64,000 nucleotides of DNA from MGBC102946 sp022793145 (GTDB taxonomy: Bacteria; Bacillota_I; Bacilli_A; RF39; UBA660). Below the pieces are notes generated by a model. It worked only from the letters and a program-made list of their open reading frames with translations. It did no database searches and was not told where the DNA came from. Positions 24,278-33,347 of the stretch are shown here, piece by piece. The first letter of the stretch is position 1. Each line of letters starts with the position of its first letter. The translations under genes and the position numbers were made by a program. Where the stretch lies: contig CANEDJ010000002.1 of the NCBI GenBank assembly GCA_947426265.1, positions 23,356-87,355 on the forward strand. Reading direction: 5' to 3'.

Positions 24278-25415
24278 TTTATGGAATATGCTAAAAAAAG
24301 AAACTAGAGAAATGTTTCGTGATAAAAAATCATTATCAATGATGCTAATAATCCCAATTATGATTCCATTATTGGTAATTGGAATGTCAGCATTATTTGA
24401 GTCCCAAATTAATAAATCAGTAGAAGAATATAATAAAATTGGTTTTTCTTATGAATTATCAGAAGTAGAAAAAGAGATAGCAAAGGAATTACAAATTGAT
24501 GTCGTAATGAAAGATAAAGAAGAATTAGAGCAAGCTTATAATGAAAAAAGCATTGATCTATATATTACAAAGGAAGGCAATAAGTATGTTGTACATGGAG
24601 ATGATAATGAGACAACAAGCTATGCTACCTCATTAACGGATCGTTTTTTTGCATCTTATAAGGAATATTTACAAGAAGAATATCTAAAAGAACATAATAT
24701 GAAGGCAGAAGATGTCATTTCTATTATTACAGTAGAAAAAGACATCAAAGAAGTAGAAAATTTTTATGCTAACTACATTATTAATTATGCATTTTTATTT
24801 ATTATTATGGCAATTACAGTATCTGCCACTTATCCAGCAACAGATGCTACAGCAGGAGAAAAAGAAAGAGGAACATTGGAAACATTACTCACTTTTCCAA
24901 TTAGAAGTAAAGATATTATTATTGGCAAATTTTTAAGTGTTAGCTTATCCTCAATTATTACTGGAGCAATCAGTTTATTGTTGACTATTATCTCTTTAAT
25001 GATTGCTGGAAATATGTTTAAAATATATGATGGAATCAACTTGATGTTACCAATAGAAAGTATTGTGTTTGCGACCTTAGTAATTATTGCTTATTCTTTT
25101 TTAATTAGTGGATTATGTATTGCAATTGCAAGTCGTTCTAAATCATTTAAAGAAGCACAAAGTGCTTTAACTCCACTTACTTTTATTTCCTTTTTTCCAG
25201 GAATGATAGCATTTATGATTAAAATTGAATCTTCTACTTTATTATCGCTTGTTCCTTTTTTGAACTTCACCCTTTTATTTACCGATATAACAGCAGGAAC
25301 AATAAATTACTTACATATTTTATTAATGCTTATATCAACGATTGCAATTATAACGATTGTTCTTGGAATTATAATCAAACAATATAAATCTGAGCAAGTT
25401 CTTTTTTCAAATTAA
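24267..25415 (+). CDS. ABC-2 type permease (NatB-like)
   Basis: This 382-aa membrane protein has one N-terminal helix, a ~140-residue extracytoplasmic domain (rich in Glu/Lys), then five or more C-terminal helices. The motif GEKERGTLETLLTFPIRSKD is the conserved coupling segment of NatB/ABC-2 permeases. SD ATAGGAGGC lies within the ATPase gene; the pair forms one exporter. Substrate: sodium by analogy to NatB, not shown. A terminator overlaps its end. Confidence 0.87.
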   Translation: MKNNLWNMLKKETREMFRDKKSLSMMLIIPIMIPLLVIGMSALFESQINKSVEEYNKIGFSYELSEVEKEIAKELQIDVVMKDKEELEQAYNEKSIDLYITKEGNKYVVHGDDNETTSYATSLTDRFFASYKEYLQEEYLKEHNMKAEDVISIITVEKDIKEVENFYANYIINYAFLFIIMAITVSATYPATDATAGEKERGTLETLLTFPIRSKDIIIGKFLSVSLSSIITGAISLLLTIISLMIAGNMFKIYDGINLMLPIESIVFATLVIIAYSFLISGLCIAIASRSKSFKEAQSALTPLTFISFFPGMIAFMIKIESSTLLSLVPFLNFTLLFTDITAGTINYLHILLMLISTIAIITIVLGIIIKQYKSEQVLFSN

Positions 25416-25434
25416 AAGACTTGCTCTTTTTTTG
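25392..25434 (+). terminator. Terminator after the ABC transporter operon
   Basis: GAGCAAGT (25392-25399, inside the coding end) pairs with ACTTGCTC (25419-25426), followed by a T run. Confidence 0.75.
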
Positions 25435-25504
25435 ATAAAATTCGCGAAAATTTTTGTTTCTTTTTTTTGTATTAACTGCTATACTTAAAATAGAAGGTGA
25501 GAGA

Positions 25505-26542
25505 GTGAAAAAAAAGATAATTTTATTCATCTTGAGTTTACTAGTATTGGGAGTTAGTATTCCACTTTTATATCAAACATTTACAAAGAAGGAAAAGAAG
25601 CAAGAAGAACAAAAGAGTCAGTCAATCGTAGAAGAGGAAAAACCAGTTCCCAAACTACAAATTGTAGATGAAGATTCTAAATCGAGGCCATATGCTGTTA
25701 TGATTAATAATAATCAAGCAGCTTGGAAAAATCACGCTGGTTTAAAAGACGCTTATTTGGTTTATGAAATTATAACAGAAGGTGGTATTACTAGAATGAT
25801 GGCTTTATTTAAAGACCAAAATACAGAACGTATTGGATCTGTTCGAAGTTCTAGACATTATTTTTTAGATTATGCCTTAGAAAATGACGCTATTTATGTA
25901 CATTTTGGTTGGAGTCCAAAAGCACAATCTGATATTCCAAGCTTGGGAATCAATAACATTAATGGAATTTATGATAATAGTTTTTGGAGAGACCAGACAT
26001 TAGGGGTAGCTTATGAACATACTGCTTTTACAAGTATAGAACTGGTAAATCAGTTGGCTTTAAAAAGAAACTATATAAGAGAAACAGATAAAGATTTATT
26101 ATTGAATTATAATATTGAAGAATTGAATATCAATGATAAAGAAGGCGCTTTGATAGCAAATACGATTACAATTCCTTACTCAAAATCTTATACCGTTAGT
26201 TATCAATATAATATAGAAACCAAACGTTATATGCGATATATGAATGATTGGGCTCATACTGATGGTGTAACTGGAGAACATTATTCTACAAAAAACATTA
26301 TTATTCAAAATGTTGAGAACTATTCTATGGATTCTTATGGAAGACAAGATTTAAAAAATATTGGTAATGGCAACGGTTATTTTATTACGAATGGCTACGC
26401 AGTACCAATCTCTTGGTCAAAAGAAAGTAGAAGTGGTCAAACAAAATATTCTTATTTAGATGGAACAGAAATAATAGTAAATGATGGAAATACCTTTATC
26501 CAGATAGAACCAGTCAATATGACACCTACCTTTTTAGAATAG
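25505..26542 (+). CDS. DUF3048-domain exported protein (YerB-like)
   Basis: This 345-aa protein has an N-terminal membrane anchor/signal (residues ~4-24), a charged linker and then the DUF3048 domain: RPYAVMINNNQAAW, LVYEIITEGGITRMMALFK, IGSVRSSRHYFLDYA, HFGWSPKA. There is no lipobox Cys, unlike B. subtilis YerB. The start is GTG 25505 with SD GAAGGTGAG; the upstream in-frame ATG (25454) has no SD and precedes the likely promoter. Function is unknown; a cell-envelope role is likely. Confidence 0.85.
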   Translation: MKKKIILFILSLLVLGVSIPLLYQTFTKKEKKQEEQKSQSIVEEEKPVPKLQIVDEDSKSRPYAVMINNNQAAWKNHAGLKDAYLVYEIITEGGITRMMALFKDQNTERIGSVRSSRHYFLDYALENDAIYVHFGWSPKAQSDIPSLGINNINGIYDNSFWRDQTLGVAYEHTAFTSIELVNQLALKRNYIRETDKDLLLNYNIEELNINDKEGALIANTITIPYSKSYTVSYQYNIETKRYMRYMNDWAHTDGVTGEHYSTKNIIIQNVENYSMDSYGRQDLKNIGNGNGYFITNGYAVPISWSKESRSGQTKYSYLDGTEIIVNDGNTFIQIEPVNMTPTFLE

Positions 26543-26559
26543 TGAAAACTATTCTTTTT
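26536..26559 (+). terminator. Terminator after the DUF3048 gene
   Basis: Hairpin AGAATAGT-gaaa-ACTATTCT, capped by a GNRA-type loop and followed by T residues. Confidence 0.85.
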
Positions 26560-26642
26560 GACATTTTATTTGAAAAGTTATGGAAAGAGCATACTATTTT
26601 TTTAAAATTTGTGATATACTATAATAGTTCGAGGTGAAATTC

Positions 26643-27143
26643 ATGACGATGGAACTTGATAGAGAATATAATAATATTGTATATCATATCTTAATAAATG
26701 AAGAGTTTAATAAAATAAAGTTAATAGAACACCATGGAGTGACAAGATTTGAGCATTCTTTGAAAGTATCTTATTATTCATATAAAATTGCAAAATTTTT
26801 GCACTTAGATTACAAAGATGTAGCACGTGGAGGCTTACTACATGATTTTTTTCTAAGCGATGAAGATAGAACATCCAAAGAACGTTTTTTATCTACTTTT
26901 GTGCATCCTAAAAAAGCAGTTGAAAAATCATTAGAAAATTTTGATTTAAGTGACAAGGAAATTGACATGATTCGGGCTCATATGTTCCCAATTAATATAG
27001 CCATTCCAAAATATGCTGAAAGCTGGGTAGTGAGTTTTGTTGATAAAGGAGTAGCAATGATAGAATTTGAAAAGAAATTTCAAGTACGTTTGGCATATCT
27101 TTTTAACGTTTATTTTTTATTGTTATTGAATCATATAAGATAG
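26643..27143 (+). CDS. HD-domain phosphohydrolase-like protein
   Basis: This is a 166-aa protein. RFEHSLKVSYYSYKIAKF gives the first His, GGLLHDFFLSDED the HD pair, and IRAHMFPIN a further His; CFVDKG-like SFVDKGVAMIE supplies the last Asp, so the metal-binding set H...HD...H...D is present. The family cleaves phosphate esters of nucleotides; the substrate is unknown. ATG 26643 follows SD CGAGGTGA (the frame could begin at GTG 26634, inside that SD). It is followed by a terminator. Confidence 0.82.
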   Translation: MTMELDREYNNIVYHILINEEFNKIKLIEHHGVTRFEHSLKVSYYSYKIAKFLHLDYKDVARGGLLHDFFLSDEDRTSKERFLSTFVHPKKAVEKSLENFDLSDKEIDMIRAHMFPINIAIPKYAESWVVSFVDKGVAMIEFEKKFQVRLAYLFNVYFLLLLNHIR

Positions 27144-27160
27144 AAATCTATCTTTTTTTT
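27138..27160 (+). terminator. Terminator after the HD-domain gene
   Basis: Hairpin AGATAG-aaat-CTATCT plus eight T, overlapping the stop codon. Confidence 0.8.
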
Positions 27161-27189
27161 CATTTTAAAACGTGCTATAATATAAATAT

Positions 27190-27266
27190 GTCTCCGTAGC
27201 TCAGCTGGATAGAGCGACCCCCTCCTAAGGGGTAGGCCGAAGGTTCAAATCCTTTCGGGGACACCA
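27190..27266 (+). tRNA. tRNA-Arg (anticodon CCT)
   Basis: A 77-nt cloverleaf with encoded CCA. Acceptor GTCTCCG pairs with CGGGGAC with one G-T pair, D-loop is AGCTGGATAGAGC, the anticodon arm is CCCCT-CCTA-AGGGG with CCT in the loop, and the T-loop is TTCAAAT. It reads the rare AGG arginine codon. Confidence 0.92.
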
Positions 27267-27281
27267 TTTATGATTAAAAAG

Positions 27282-27313
27282 TCTTGTAAATAAAGTTTTG
27301 CAAGATTTTTTTT
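27282..27313 (+). terminator. Terminator after tRNA-Arg
   Basis: TCTTG / CAAGA stem with a ~14-nt loop, followed by a run of eight T. Confidence 0.65.
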
Positions 27314-27428
27314 GCCAAAATATTAAAAACTAAAACAAAAAAATAACCAAACAATTACAAAAATGGTGTATAATAGGAATAGAAGATAGCAAAGGATATC
27401 TTGGAGTTTAAAGAGAGGATTAGAAAAT

Positions 27429-27869
27429 ATGGAAGTAAGTTTTAAAATCGCAACCATAGATGATGTAGAAGCAATTATTACATTATGTAATGAGTGTTTC
27501 AATGAAAACACAGATATGGAATATGCTAAAAAAGTATTTTTAGAAACAGAACATGACAAAAATCAAATTTATTTGATAGGAGTGGCAAATGGAGAAGTTA
27601 TTGCACATAGCAAAATAACAATTATACCTACAATTTATGAAGATATGAATACATATTCAATCTTAAATCATGTTTGTGTAAAACCAGAATACAGAAGACA
27701 TAACATTGCAAGTAAAATGTTAATAGAATGTGAGCGTCTTTCAAAAGAGAAAGGATGTGTAGCTATGGAGCTTTGGTCAAAAAACTTTAGACAACCTGCA
27801 CATGCTTGTTATAAAAAATATGGCTTTGTAGTAAATGATGCAGCATTTTTTTCAAAAACAATAGGTTAG
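27429..27869 (+). CDS. GNAT-family N-acetyltransferase
   Basis: This 146-aa protein has the acetyl-CoA-binding block HVCVKPEYRRHNIASKMLIE (R/Q-x-x-G/N-x-A type loop) and the C-terminal KKYGFVVNDAAFF strand usual for GNAT enzymes. The substrate is unknown. SD AAGAGAGGAT lies upstream. It precedes the membrane protein gene by 10 bp, so the two are probably co-transcribed. Confidence 0.88.
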   Translation: MEVSFKIATIDDVEAIITLCNECFNENTDMEYAKKVFLETEHDKNQIYLIGVANGEVIAHSKITIIPTIYEDMNTYSILNHVCVKPEYRRHNIASKMLIECERLSKEKGCVAMELWSKNFRQPAHACYKKYGFVVNDAAFFSKTIG

Positions 27870-27879
27870 GAGTATAGAT

Positions 27880-29061
27880 ATGAAGATTAGTAACGTTTAT
27901 ATAGGTGGCTGGTTTCAAAGAACGATGCTACAATTATCAGAAATATATGATTTTTTAAGAGATTGCAAATCTCAATTAGATTTAGACCCAGAGAAATTAA
28001 TTGAATATAGAAAAAATTTAGCCATTGGAAAAATAGATTATGGTGTTTCAGGAGAAGAATATATTGAATTTACAACTGCTGTCAATATAAAAGTTAAAAT
28101 TTTTGAAGATGGGCTTATCATTTTAAACAATGAAAAAGTAAGCGAAGATACTTTATTTGCAGACATTGAACATGTAACTGATTATTACGAAAATAAGCTA
28201 TCACCTGCATTTAGCTATCTGTTTAGTTTAGGAGCTCCTGTTCCAAAAGAATTAGCAAATATTGAAACAGTATATCCTTACTTTGTAGTTTGTGATAATG
28301 CGACGAAAGAAGAAATCTCAGATTTATTATCTAGAACAGAAAAACAAAAATATTTTGAATTTGTAAATGATAAATATGATGTAATTAGAGGAGATAAATA
28401 TTATTTTATCAATAACAAAAAACAATCTTTTGATAACATTGAAAGATATATAGAAGAACAAGTATTTATTAGAGAATTTAAAGGTCAATTGCATCGTTAC
28501 TTAAATATGCATAGAATTATATGGGAGAAAATTGATGCTGTAAAAGAAAACGTCAATGTAAAAGGTTCAGAAATTATTAAATTTACAACAAAATTAGAGG
28601 GATATGCCAAAACAATTAACTTAATTGATGGAAGAATTGATCAAATGAGCACTTATATTGCAACAAGAGAGAAAATTGCTAAAAGTGATGCCGAATTAGC
28701 TGAGTTTTTAGCTATTTCAGGATATCGCTATGAAACTTTACGTGATACATTAAATTATATTAAATATTTATGGTCAATGACCAAAAATTATGTAGGGTCA
28801 GCCCAAAAACTATTTGAAGGAATAAAACAAGATGTTACAAACAAGTCTGTAGATAGTTTAACAATCGTTACATCGATGAGTGCAGGAGCAGCCATTATAG
28901 GATTATTAACTGAAACAGCACCAGAATTTACCATTTTTGGAGTATTGTATTTCTTTATCCTAGCAATATTAGGATGGTTCTCTACTAAAATATTGGGGGC
29001 TATTTCGAAAAAAAGAAAATATGAAGTTTCAGATATTGAATATGATAAAAATATCAAATAA
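27880..29061 (+). CDS. Membrane-anchored protein with central coiled coil, unknown function
   Basis: This is a 393-aa protein. The N-terminal ~190 residues form a soluble alpha/beta region. Residues ~195-330 are helical with heptad-like spacing (KGSEIIKFTTKLEGYAKTI, IDQMSTYIATREKIA), and the C-terminal part has two membrane helices (~335-375) with a basic tail. Overall order (soluble domain, long helices, two C-terminal helices) recalls RMD1/CorA-like architecture, but I do not see the CorA GxN motif. It follows the GNAT gene by 10 bp. Function not assigned. Confidence 0.6.
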   Translation: MKISNVYIGGWFQRTMLQLSEIYDFLRDCKSQLDLDPEKLIEYRKNLAIGKIDYGVSGEEYIEFTTAVNIKVKIFEDGLIILNNEKVSEDTLFADIEHVTDYYENKLSPAFSYLFSLGAPVPKELANIETVYPYFVVCDNATKEEISDLLSRTEKQKYFEFVNDKYDVIRGDKYYFINNKKQSFDNIERYIEEQVFIREFKGQLHRYLNMHRIIWEKIDAVKENVNVKGSEIIKFTTKLEGYAKTINLIDGRIDQMSTYIATREKIAKSDAELAEFLAISGYRYETLRDTLNYIKYLWSMTKNYVGSAQKLFEGIKQDVTNKSVDSLTIVTSMSAGAAIIGLLTETAPEFTIFGVLYFFILAILGWFSTKILGAISKKRKYEVSDIEYDKNIK

Positions 29062-29080
29062 GAGCTTTTGCTCTTTTTCT
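29061..29080 (+). terminator. Terminator after the coiled-coil membrane gene
   Basis: Hairpin AGAGC-tttt-GCTCT followed by T residues, right at the stop codon. Confidence 0.75.
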
Positions 29081-29180
29081 TTTAAACTTAAATTATGAAC
29101 ATTTTAATTTTATTTTTCACTTCTTTCTTGAATTTGCATTAAAAAATGTGTATGATAAATATGGCAGGGGGGAATTTAAT

Positions 29181-30299
29181 ATGATTACAAAAGAAAATTT
29201 AGATAAAGTAGAAAGACATGCAAATGCAGGATATTTATTGACAGTAAAAACGCTAAAAGACTTTGGCTTTCATATTGGTGAAATAGCATATTTAATAGAA
29301 ACAGGAAGGTTAATTGATAGAAAAGATGGAAGCTACTGTTATTTTACACAAGAGAAAGAAGATTTTTGTGATTTTGAAAAGATTCCTTCTAAGGATCAAG
29401 TAATAGAACCATTACTATCCATATTATTAGAAGAAAAAAGGCGAATTGATATTGATACAGGAGATCCAGATTGGAAGCTTTTAGAAGAAAAAAGCAAAAT
29501 ACTAGAAGCTAGAAAAGGAATCATTGTTTTAAAAGCAATGTCAGAAGAAAGACAACGCAAAATATGTCAATTTGCACAAGCAATTCCTTGTATCATTGCT
29601 TCTTCAATTGATCAAGGCTCAGAAAAGAAAAGCGTTATTTTAAAATTTCATATAAATGAACTGATAGACACTAATAGACTTATGAAAGCAGGAGATAGCG
29701 CCTATCACAAAAAAGCATTTCGAAAATGTATAAAATATTACTTGGAAGCGTTTTCTCATTTTAGAAAACCTTCTCCTTATTTGTATGGAAGATTAGGACT
29801 TTCTTATATGAAAATAGGACAAACCAGAAAAGCAGCCGAATTTTTAACTGTTGCTGATTCACTATATAAAATAGCAGGAAAACATTGCCGATTTTCAGAT
29901 TTAATTGAAGACTTGAAAAGAAAAAACAAAAAGACTGGTGATAGAAAATTTCATGTTCCATTTGAGGAATCAGACTTTCAAAATAATATGAATGAATATT
30001 ATGGTTTAGAAGCGATAGAAGAAATGGCAGCCTTTGTATCAAGCGGAAAAACAATAGAAGAAGTACAGGAAAAATTTTCCTTAACAGAAGAACAAACTAC
30101 TTTATTAATGCTTGTATTTGCTAGAGTTTGTTATACAAATGGAGACTTTATTTTAGGAGATCAATATTTAAGAAAAGTAGAAAAAAGAAAGAATAAAACA
30201 AAACAAATCAAACAGTTATTAGAGGAAATTAGAAGAAAGAAGAAGTTCTATAAAAATCAAGTTTCTGAGGACGCAAAATCTTTTATATTAACAAGATAG
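29181..30299 (+). CDS. TPR-like repeat protein, unknown function
   Basis: This is a 372-aa soluble, highly charged protein. Residues ~180-255 contain tetratricopeptide-like helices (MKAGDSAYHKKAFRKCIKYY and PYLYGRLGLSYMKIGQTRKA), suggesting protein-protein binding. The N-terminal part (LKDFGFHIGEIAYLIETGRL) looks like a small helical DNA- or protein-binding segment. ATG 29181 is chosen for SD CAGGGGGGAA; an upstream ATG (29148) lacks one. No family name can be given safely. Confidence 0.62.
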   Translation: MITKENLDKVERHANAGYLLTVKTLKDFGFHIGEIAYLIETGRLIDRKDGSYCYFTQEKEDFCDFEKIPSKDQVIEPLLSILLEEKRRIDIDTGDPDWKLLEEKSKILEARKGIIVLKAMSEERQRKICQFAQAIPCIIASSIDQGSEKKSVILKFHINELIDTNRLMKAGDSAYHKKAFRKCIKYYLEAFSHFRKPSPYLYGRLGLSYMKIGQTRKAAEFLTVADSLYKIAGKHCRFSDLIEDLKRKNKKTGDRKFHVPFEESDFQNNMNEYYGLEAIEEMAAFVSSGKTIEEVQEKFSLTEEQTTLLMLVFARVCYTNGDFILGDQYLRKVEKRKNKTKQIKQLLEEIRRKKKFYKNQVSEDAKSFILTR

Positions 30300-30325
30300 T
30301 TATGATATTTGTCATAACTTTTTCT
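30298..30325 (+). terminator. Terminator after the TPR-like gene
   Basis: AGTTATGA / TCATAACT stem followed by T residues, overlapping the stop codon. Confidence 0.75.
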
Positions 30326-30376
30326 TTTGGTTTTATTTTCCTATGGATTTTGATATAATAGAATAGAGGTAAGAAT

Positions 30377-30961
30377 ATGAAAAAGAATGATGCAATGTTA
30401 TATCGTTTCGCCAGACCAATAATTACTGGACTATTTAAAACTTTTTTTACGCCAAAAATAGTAGGAAAAGAAAACATTCCAATTTCTGGGAGAATTATTT
30501 TAGCAGGAAATCATACAAGTAACTTTGATTGTTTGCTTTTAATCAGTTCTACAAAAAGATCTATTCATTTCTTAGCAAAAAAAGAATTATGGACTGGCCC
30601 TAAAAAAATTATTTTTGGAAATATGGGATTGATTCCTGTTGATCGAAGTAAAAAAGATCATAAGTCTTTAGAGGCAGCAGAGAATTATTTAAAAAGTGAG
30701 TGCTTAATTGGAATTTTCCCAGAAGGTACCACGGAAAAACAAAAAGGAAAAATTCTTCCATTTAAAATGGGAGCTATAAAAATGGCTGTAGATACGAATA
30801 CCAAAATAGTTCCATTTGCGATTTCAGGGAATTACTCTTTGTTTTCAAGAAATTTAAAGATTATATTTGGTGATCCAATATCTATTAAGAATAATGACCT
30901 AGAAAAAGAAAAAGAAAGCTTAGAAAAAACGATTCAAAAATTAATGAGAGGTGATTTATAG
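30377..30961 (+). CDS. 1-acyl-sn-glycerol-3-phosphate acyltransferase-like (PlsC family), copy 1
   Basis: This 194-aa protein has the catalytic H-x4-D in GNHTSNFDCLL, GLIPVDRSKKD, and the acceptor-binding FPEGTTEKQKG. It moves an acyl chain onto lysophosphatidate or a related acceptor at the membrane. SD AGAGGTAAG precedes ATG 30377. Its last base is the first base of the acyl-CoA ligase start, so the two are tightly coupled. A second PlsC copy flanks the ligase on the other side (similar length, same motifs). Confidence 0.9.
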   Translation: MKKNDAMLYRFARPIITGLFKTFFTPKIVGKENIPISGRIILAGNHTSNFDCLLLISSTKRSIHFLAKKELWTGPKKIIFGNMGLIPVDRSKKDHKSLEAAENYLKSECLIGIFPEGTTEKQKGKILPFKMGAIKMAVDTNTKIVPFAISGNYSLFSRNLKIIFGDPISIKNNDLEKEKESLEKTIQKLMRGDL

Positions 30962-32694
30962 TGTCTATATTTGATATCTTTAGACGAAAAAAAGAAATAC
31001 CAGCTCCTTGGAGTAAATATTATAAAGAAGAAGACTTAAACATTAAAATTCCAAATATTAGTATGTATGAACAAGTAAAAAGAAGTGGCGCCAAATATCC
31101 AAACTATACAGCTTATGAGTATTTCGGAAGAAAAACGAACTATAAAACATTTTTAAAGGAAATTGATGCAGCGGCAGCAGCTTTCAAAGTCATGGGGATA
31201 AAAAAAGGAGATATCATAACATTATGTATGCCAAATGTTCCAGAAGTTTTAATTTCCTTATACGGACTTAATAAATTGGGAGCGATTGCCAATATGCTTC
31301 ATCCTCTTTCGGCGGAAGAAGAAATCAAAGAGAACTTGCTTTCAACAAAAAGTGAATATTTAGTTATGATTGATATGTTTTATCACAAAATAGAAAAAAA
31401 CATAGAAGAGACAAAAGTAAAAAAAGTTATTTTTGTTTCTGCTAGCGATTCTATGGGCATTTTGATGAAGATTGGCTACAAATTAACACAAGGTAGGAAG
31501 TTTTTAAAATATCCAAAAAAAGACCAATTCTTAAATTGGAAACAATTTATGAAATTGTCCAAAAAGTCAATCGAGAGAATAGACATGAAATTTGGAAAGG
31601 ATACTCCAGCAGTAATTATCCATAGTGGTGGAACAAGTGGCACACCAAAAAATGTTGTTATCCAAAATAGAGCTTTTCTTTTGGCAGCAAAGCAAGAACA
31701 AATTTCCTTAAAAAAATTGAGGCCTGGAGATTGCTGTTTAGCAATTATGCCAAATTTTCATGGTTTTGGTCTCAGTGTATTGATGCATACTCCTTTAGCG
31801 CTTGGCTGTTATACAATTTTAGTACCCCAATTTAATTCTAAAAAATTTGATATTTTATTTAAAAAAACGAAACCAACTTGTGTTTTAGGAGTACCAACTT
31901 TATTTGAAGCTCTTTCTGAAAACAATAATATAAAACATTTGGATTTGTCATTCTTAAAATATGCAGTGAGTGGAGGAGATCTTTTAAATAGCAATTTAGA
32001 AAATAAAATTAATGAATATTTCAAAGCACATAACTCTCAGGCTAGAATTACCCAAGGATACGGATTATCTGAAGCTTTAGCTGCTGTATGCTTGGCAGCA
32101 GATGACGTTAATAAAAGTGGATCAGTTGGAATTCCACTAGCAGGAAATCATGTGAAAATTATTGATCCAGCAACAAGAGAAACACTTCCTTATAACGAAG
32201 TGGGAGAAATTGTAATCCACACGAAAGCACTTATGATGGGGTATTTAAATAATGAGGCAGAAACCAACGAAGCATTACAAGTTCATAAGGATGGGCATGT
32301 ATGGCTACATACAGGAGACCTAGGATATATGGATGAAGACGGATTTGTTTTTTATAAAGGAAGGCAAAAGAGAATGATTATTTCCAGTGGTTATAACGTA
32401 TTTCCTTCCCACATAGAAGAAGTGATAGAAGCACATCCAGCTGTTTTACAATGTACAGTAGTTGGAATACCTCATTCATATAAAGGGGAAGTTCCAAAAG
32501 CTTTTATTGTATTAAAAGAAGGATTTCATGGACTATTTATCAAATCAGAAATTAAAGAATATTGTAAAAAAAACATGGCTAAATATATGGTTCCAGCTGA
32601 ATTTGTTTATCGAAAAAAATTGCCAAAAACGAAACTGGGAAAAGTAGATTTTATAAAATTACAAAGTGATATAGGAGTTGATGATGATGAATAA
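30961..32694 (+). CDS. AMP-binding acyl-CoA/acyl-acid ligase
   Basis: This is a 577-aa ANL-superfamily enzyme. The AMP motif is IIHSGGTSGTPKNVVIQNR, and QGYGLSEALAAVCLA, HTGDLGYMDEDGFVFYKG, KRMIISSGYNVFPSHIEE and the C-terminal Lys region KLPKTKLGKVDF are all present. It activates a carboxylic acid, probably a fatty acid, via acyl-AMP. The gene is sandwiched between two PlsC acyltransferases with overlapping ends, so it likely supplies acyl groups for glycerolipid making or remodelling. The start is GTG 30961 with SD AGAGGTGAT. Confidence 0.9.
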   Translation: MSIFDIFRRKKEIPAPWSKYYKEEDLNIKIPNISMYEQVKRSGAKYPNYTAYEYFGRKTNYKTFLKEIDAAAAAFKVMGIKKGDIITLCMPNVPEVLISLYGLNKLGAIANMLHPLSAEEEIKENLLSTKSEYLVMIDMFYHKIEKNIEETKVKKVIFVSASDSMGILMKIGYKLTQGRKFLKYPKKDQFLNWKQFMKLSKKSIERIDMKFGKDTPAVIIHSGGTSGTPKNVVIQNRAFLLAAKQEQISLKKLRPGDCCLAIMPNFHGFGLSVLMHTPLALGCYTILVPQFNSKKFDILFKKTKPTCVLGVPTLFEALSENNNIKHLDLSFLKYAVSGGDLLNSNLENKINEYFKAHNSQARITQGYGLSEALAAVCLAADDVNKSGSVGIPLAGNHVKIIDPATRETLPYNEVGEIVIHTKALMMGYLNNEAETNEALQVHKDGHVWLHTGDLGYMDEDGFVFYKGRQKRMIISSGYNVFPSHIEEVIEAHPAVLQCTVVGIPHSYKGEVPKAFIVLKEGFHGLFIKSEIKEYCKKNMAKYMVPAEFVYRKKLPKTKLGKVDFIKLQSDIGVDDDE

Positions 32695-33280
32695 AAAAGT
32701 ACCATTTTTATATAAATTTGGAAAAATAATTCTGGGACCTATTTTTAAGTGGTATTATCATCCAACCATTATAGGAGCAGAGAACATTCCTTCTACAGGT
32801 TCTATTTTAATTGTTGGGAATCACAAACATCTATATGACCAGTGTTTAACGATTATTGCTACTAGAAGAGGAATACACTACATGGCTAAAAAAGAATACT
32901 TTGATGATAAAAAAGTAGCTTGGTTTTTTAAAGGAACAGGATGTATTTCAGTCGATAGAAGTAAAAAAGATGAGCACTCAAAAGAATTGGCTTTATCTGT
33001 TTTAAAAGATGGAGGAGCTGTAGGCTTATTCCCAGAAGGAACTAGAAACAAAACAGAAGAATTTCTTTTGCCATTTAAATTTGGTGCAGTTAGTATGGCG
33101 AGTAAAACCGACTCTTATTTGGTACCATTTGGAATTACAGGAGATTATGTTTTTAGAAGTAAAAATCTGGTAATTCGATACGGAAAGCCGTTTAAAGTTG
33201 GAGAAATGACATTAAAAGAAGCCAATCAGTATCTCCATGATGAAGTAGAAGCTTTGATGAAACAAAATTTAAACATGTAA
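32684..33280 (+). CDS. 1-acyl-sn-glycerol-3-phosphate acyltransferase-like (PlsC family), copy 2
   Basis: This ~198-aa protein has GNHKHLYDQCL (H-x4-D), CISVDRSKKDE and FPEGTRNKTEE, the full PlsC set. Several ATG codons lie in a row (32681, 32684, 32687); 32684 has the best distance from AGGAG, but this is not decisive. It overlaps the end of the ligase gene. It is a clear paralogue of the acyltransferase before the ligase; the two may acylate different positions or acceptors. Confidence 0.88.
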   Translation: MMNKKVPFLYKFGKIILGPIFKWYYHPTIIGAENIPSTGSILIVGNHKHLYDQCLTIIATRRGIHYMAKKEYFDDKKVAWFFKGTGCISVDRSKKDEHSKELALSVLKDGGAVGLFPEGTRNKTEEFLLPFKFGAVSMASKTDSYLVPFGITGDYVFRSKNLVIRYGKPFKVGEMTLKEANQYLHDEVEALMKQNLNM

Positions 33281-33347
33281 AATTTGAAAAGTTTTCTAGT
33301 GAACAGAAGACTTTTTTGGTATAATAATTAAGAATGGAGGATAAACT

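Noticed and set aside
29148..29180. Upstream start MYDKYGRGEFN for the TPR-like gene
   Set aside because: The sequence there is the SD and promoter region; ATG 29181 sits right behind CAGGGGGGAA.
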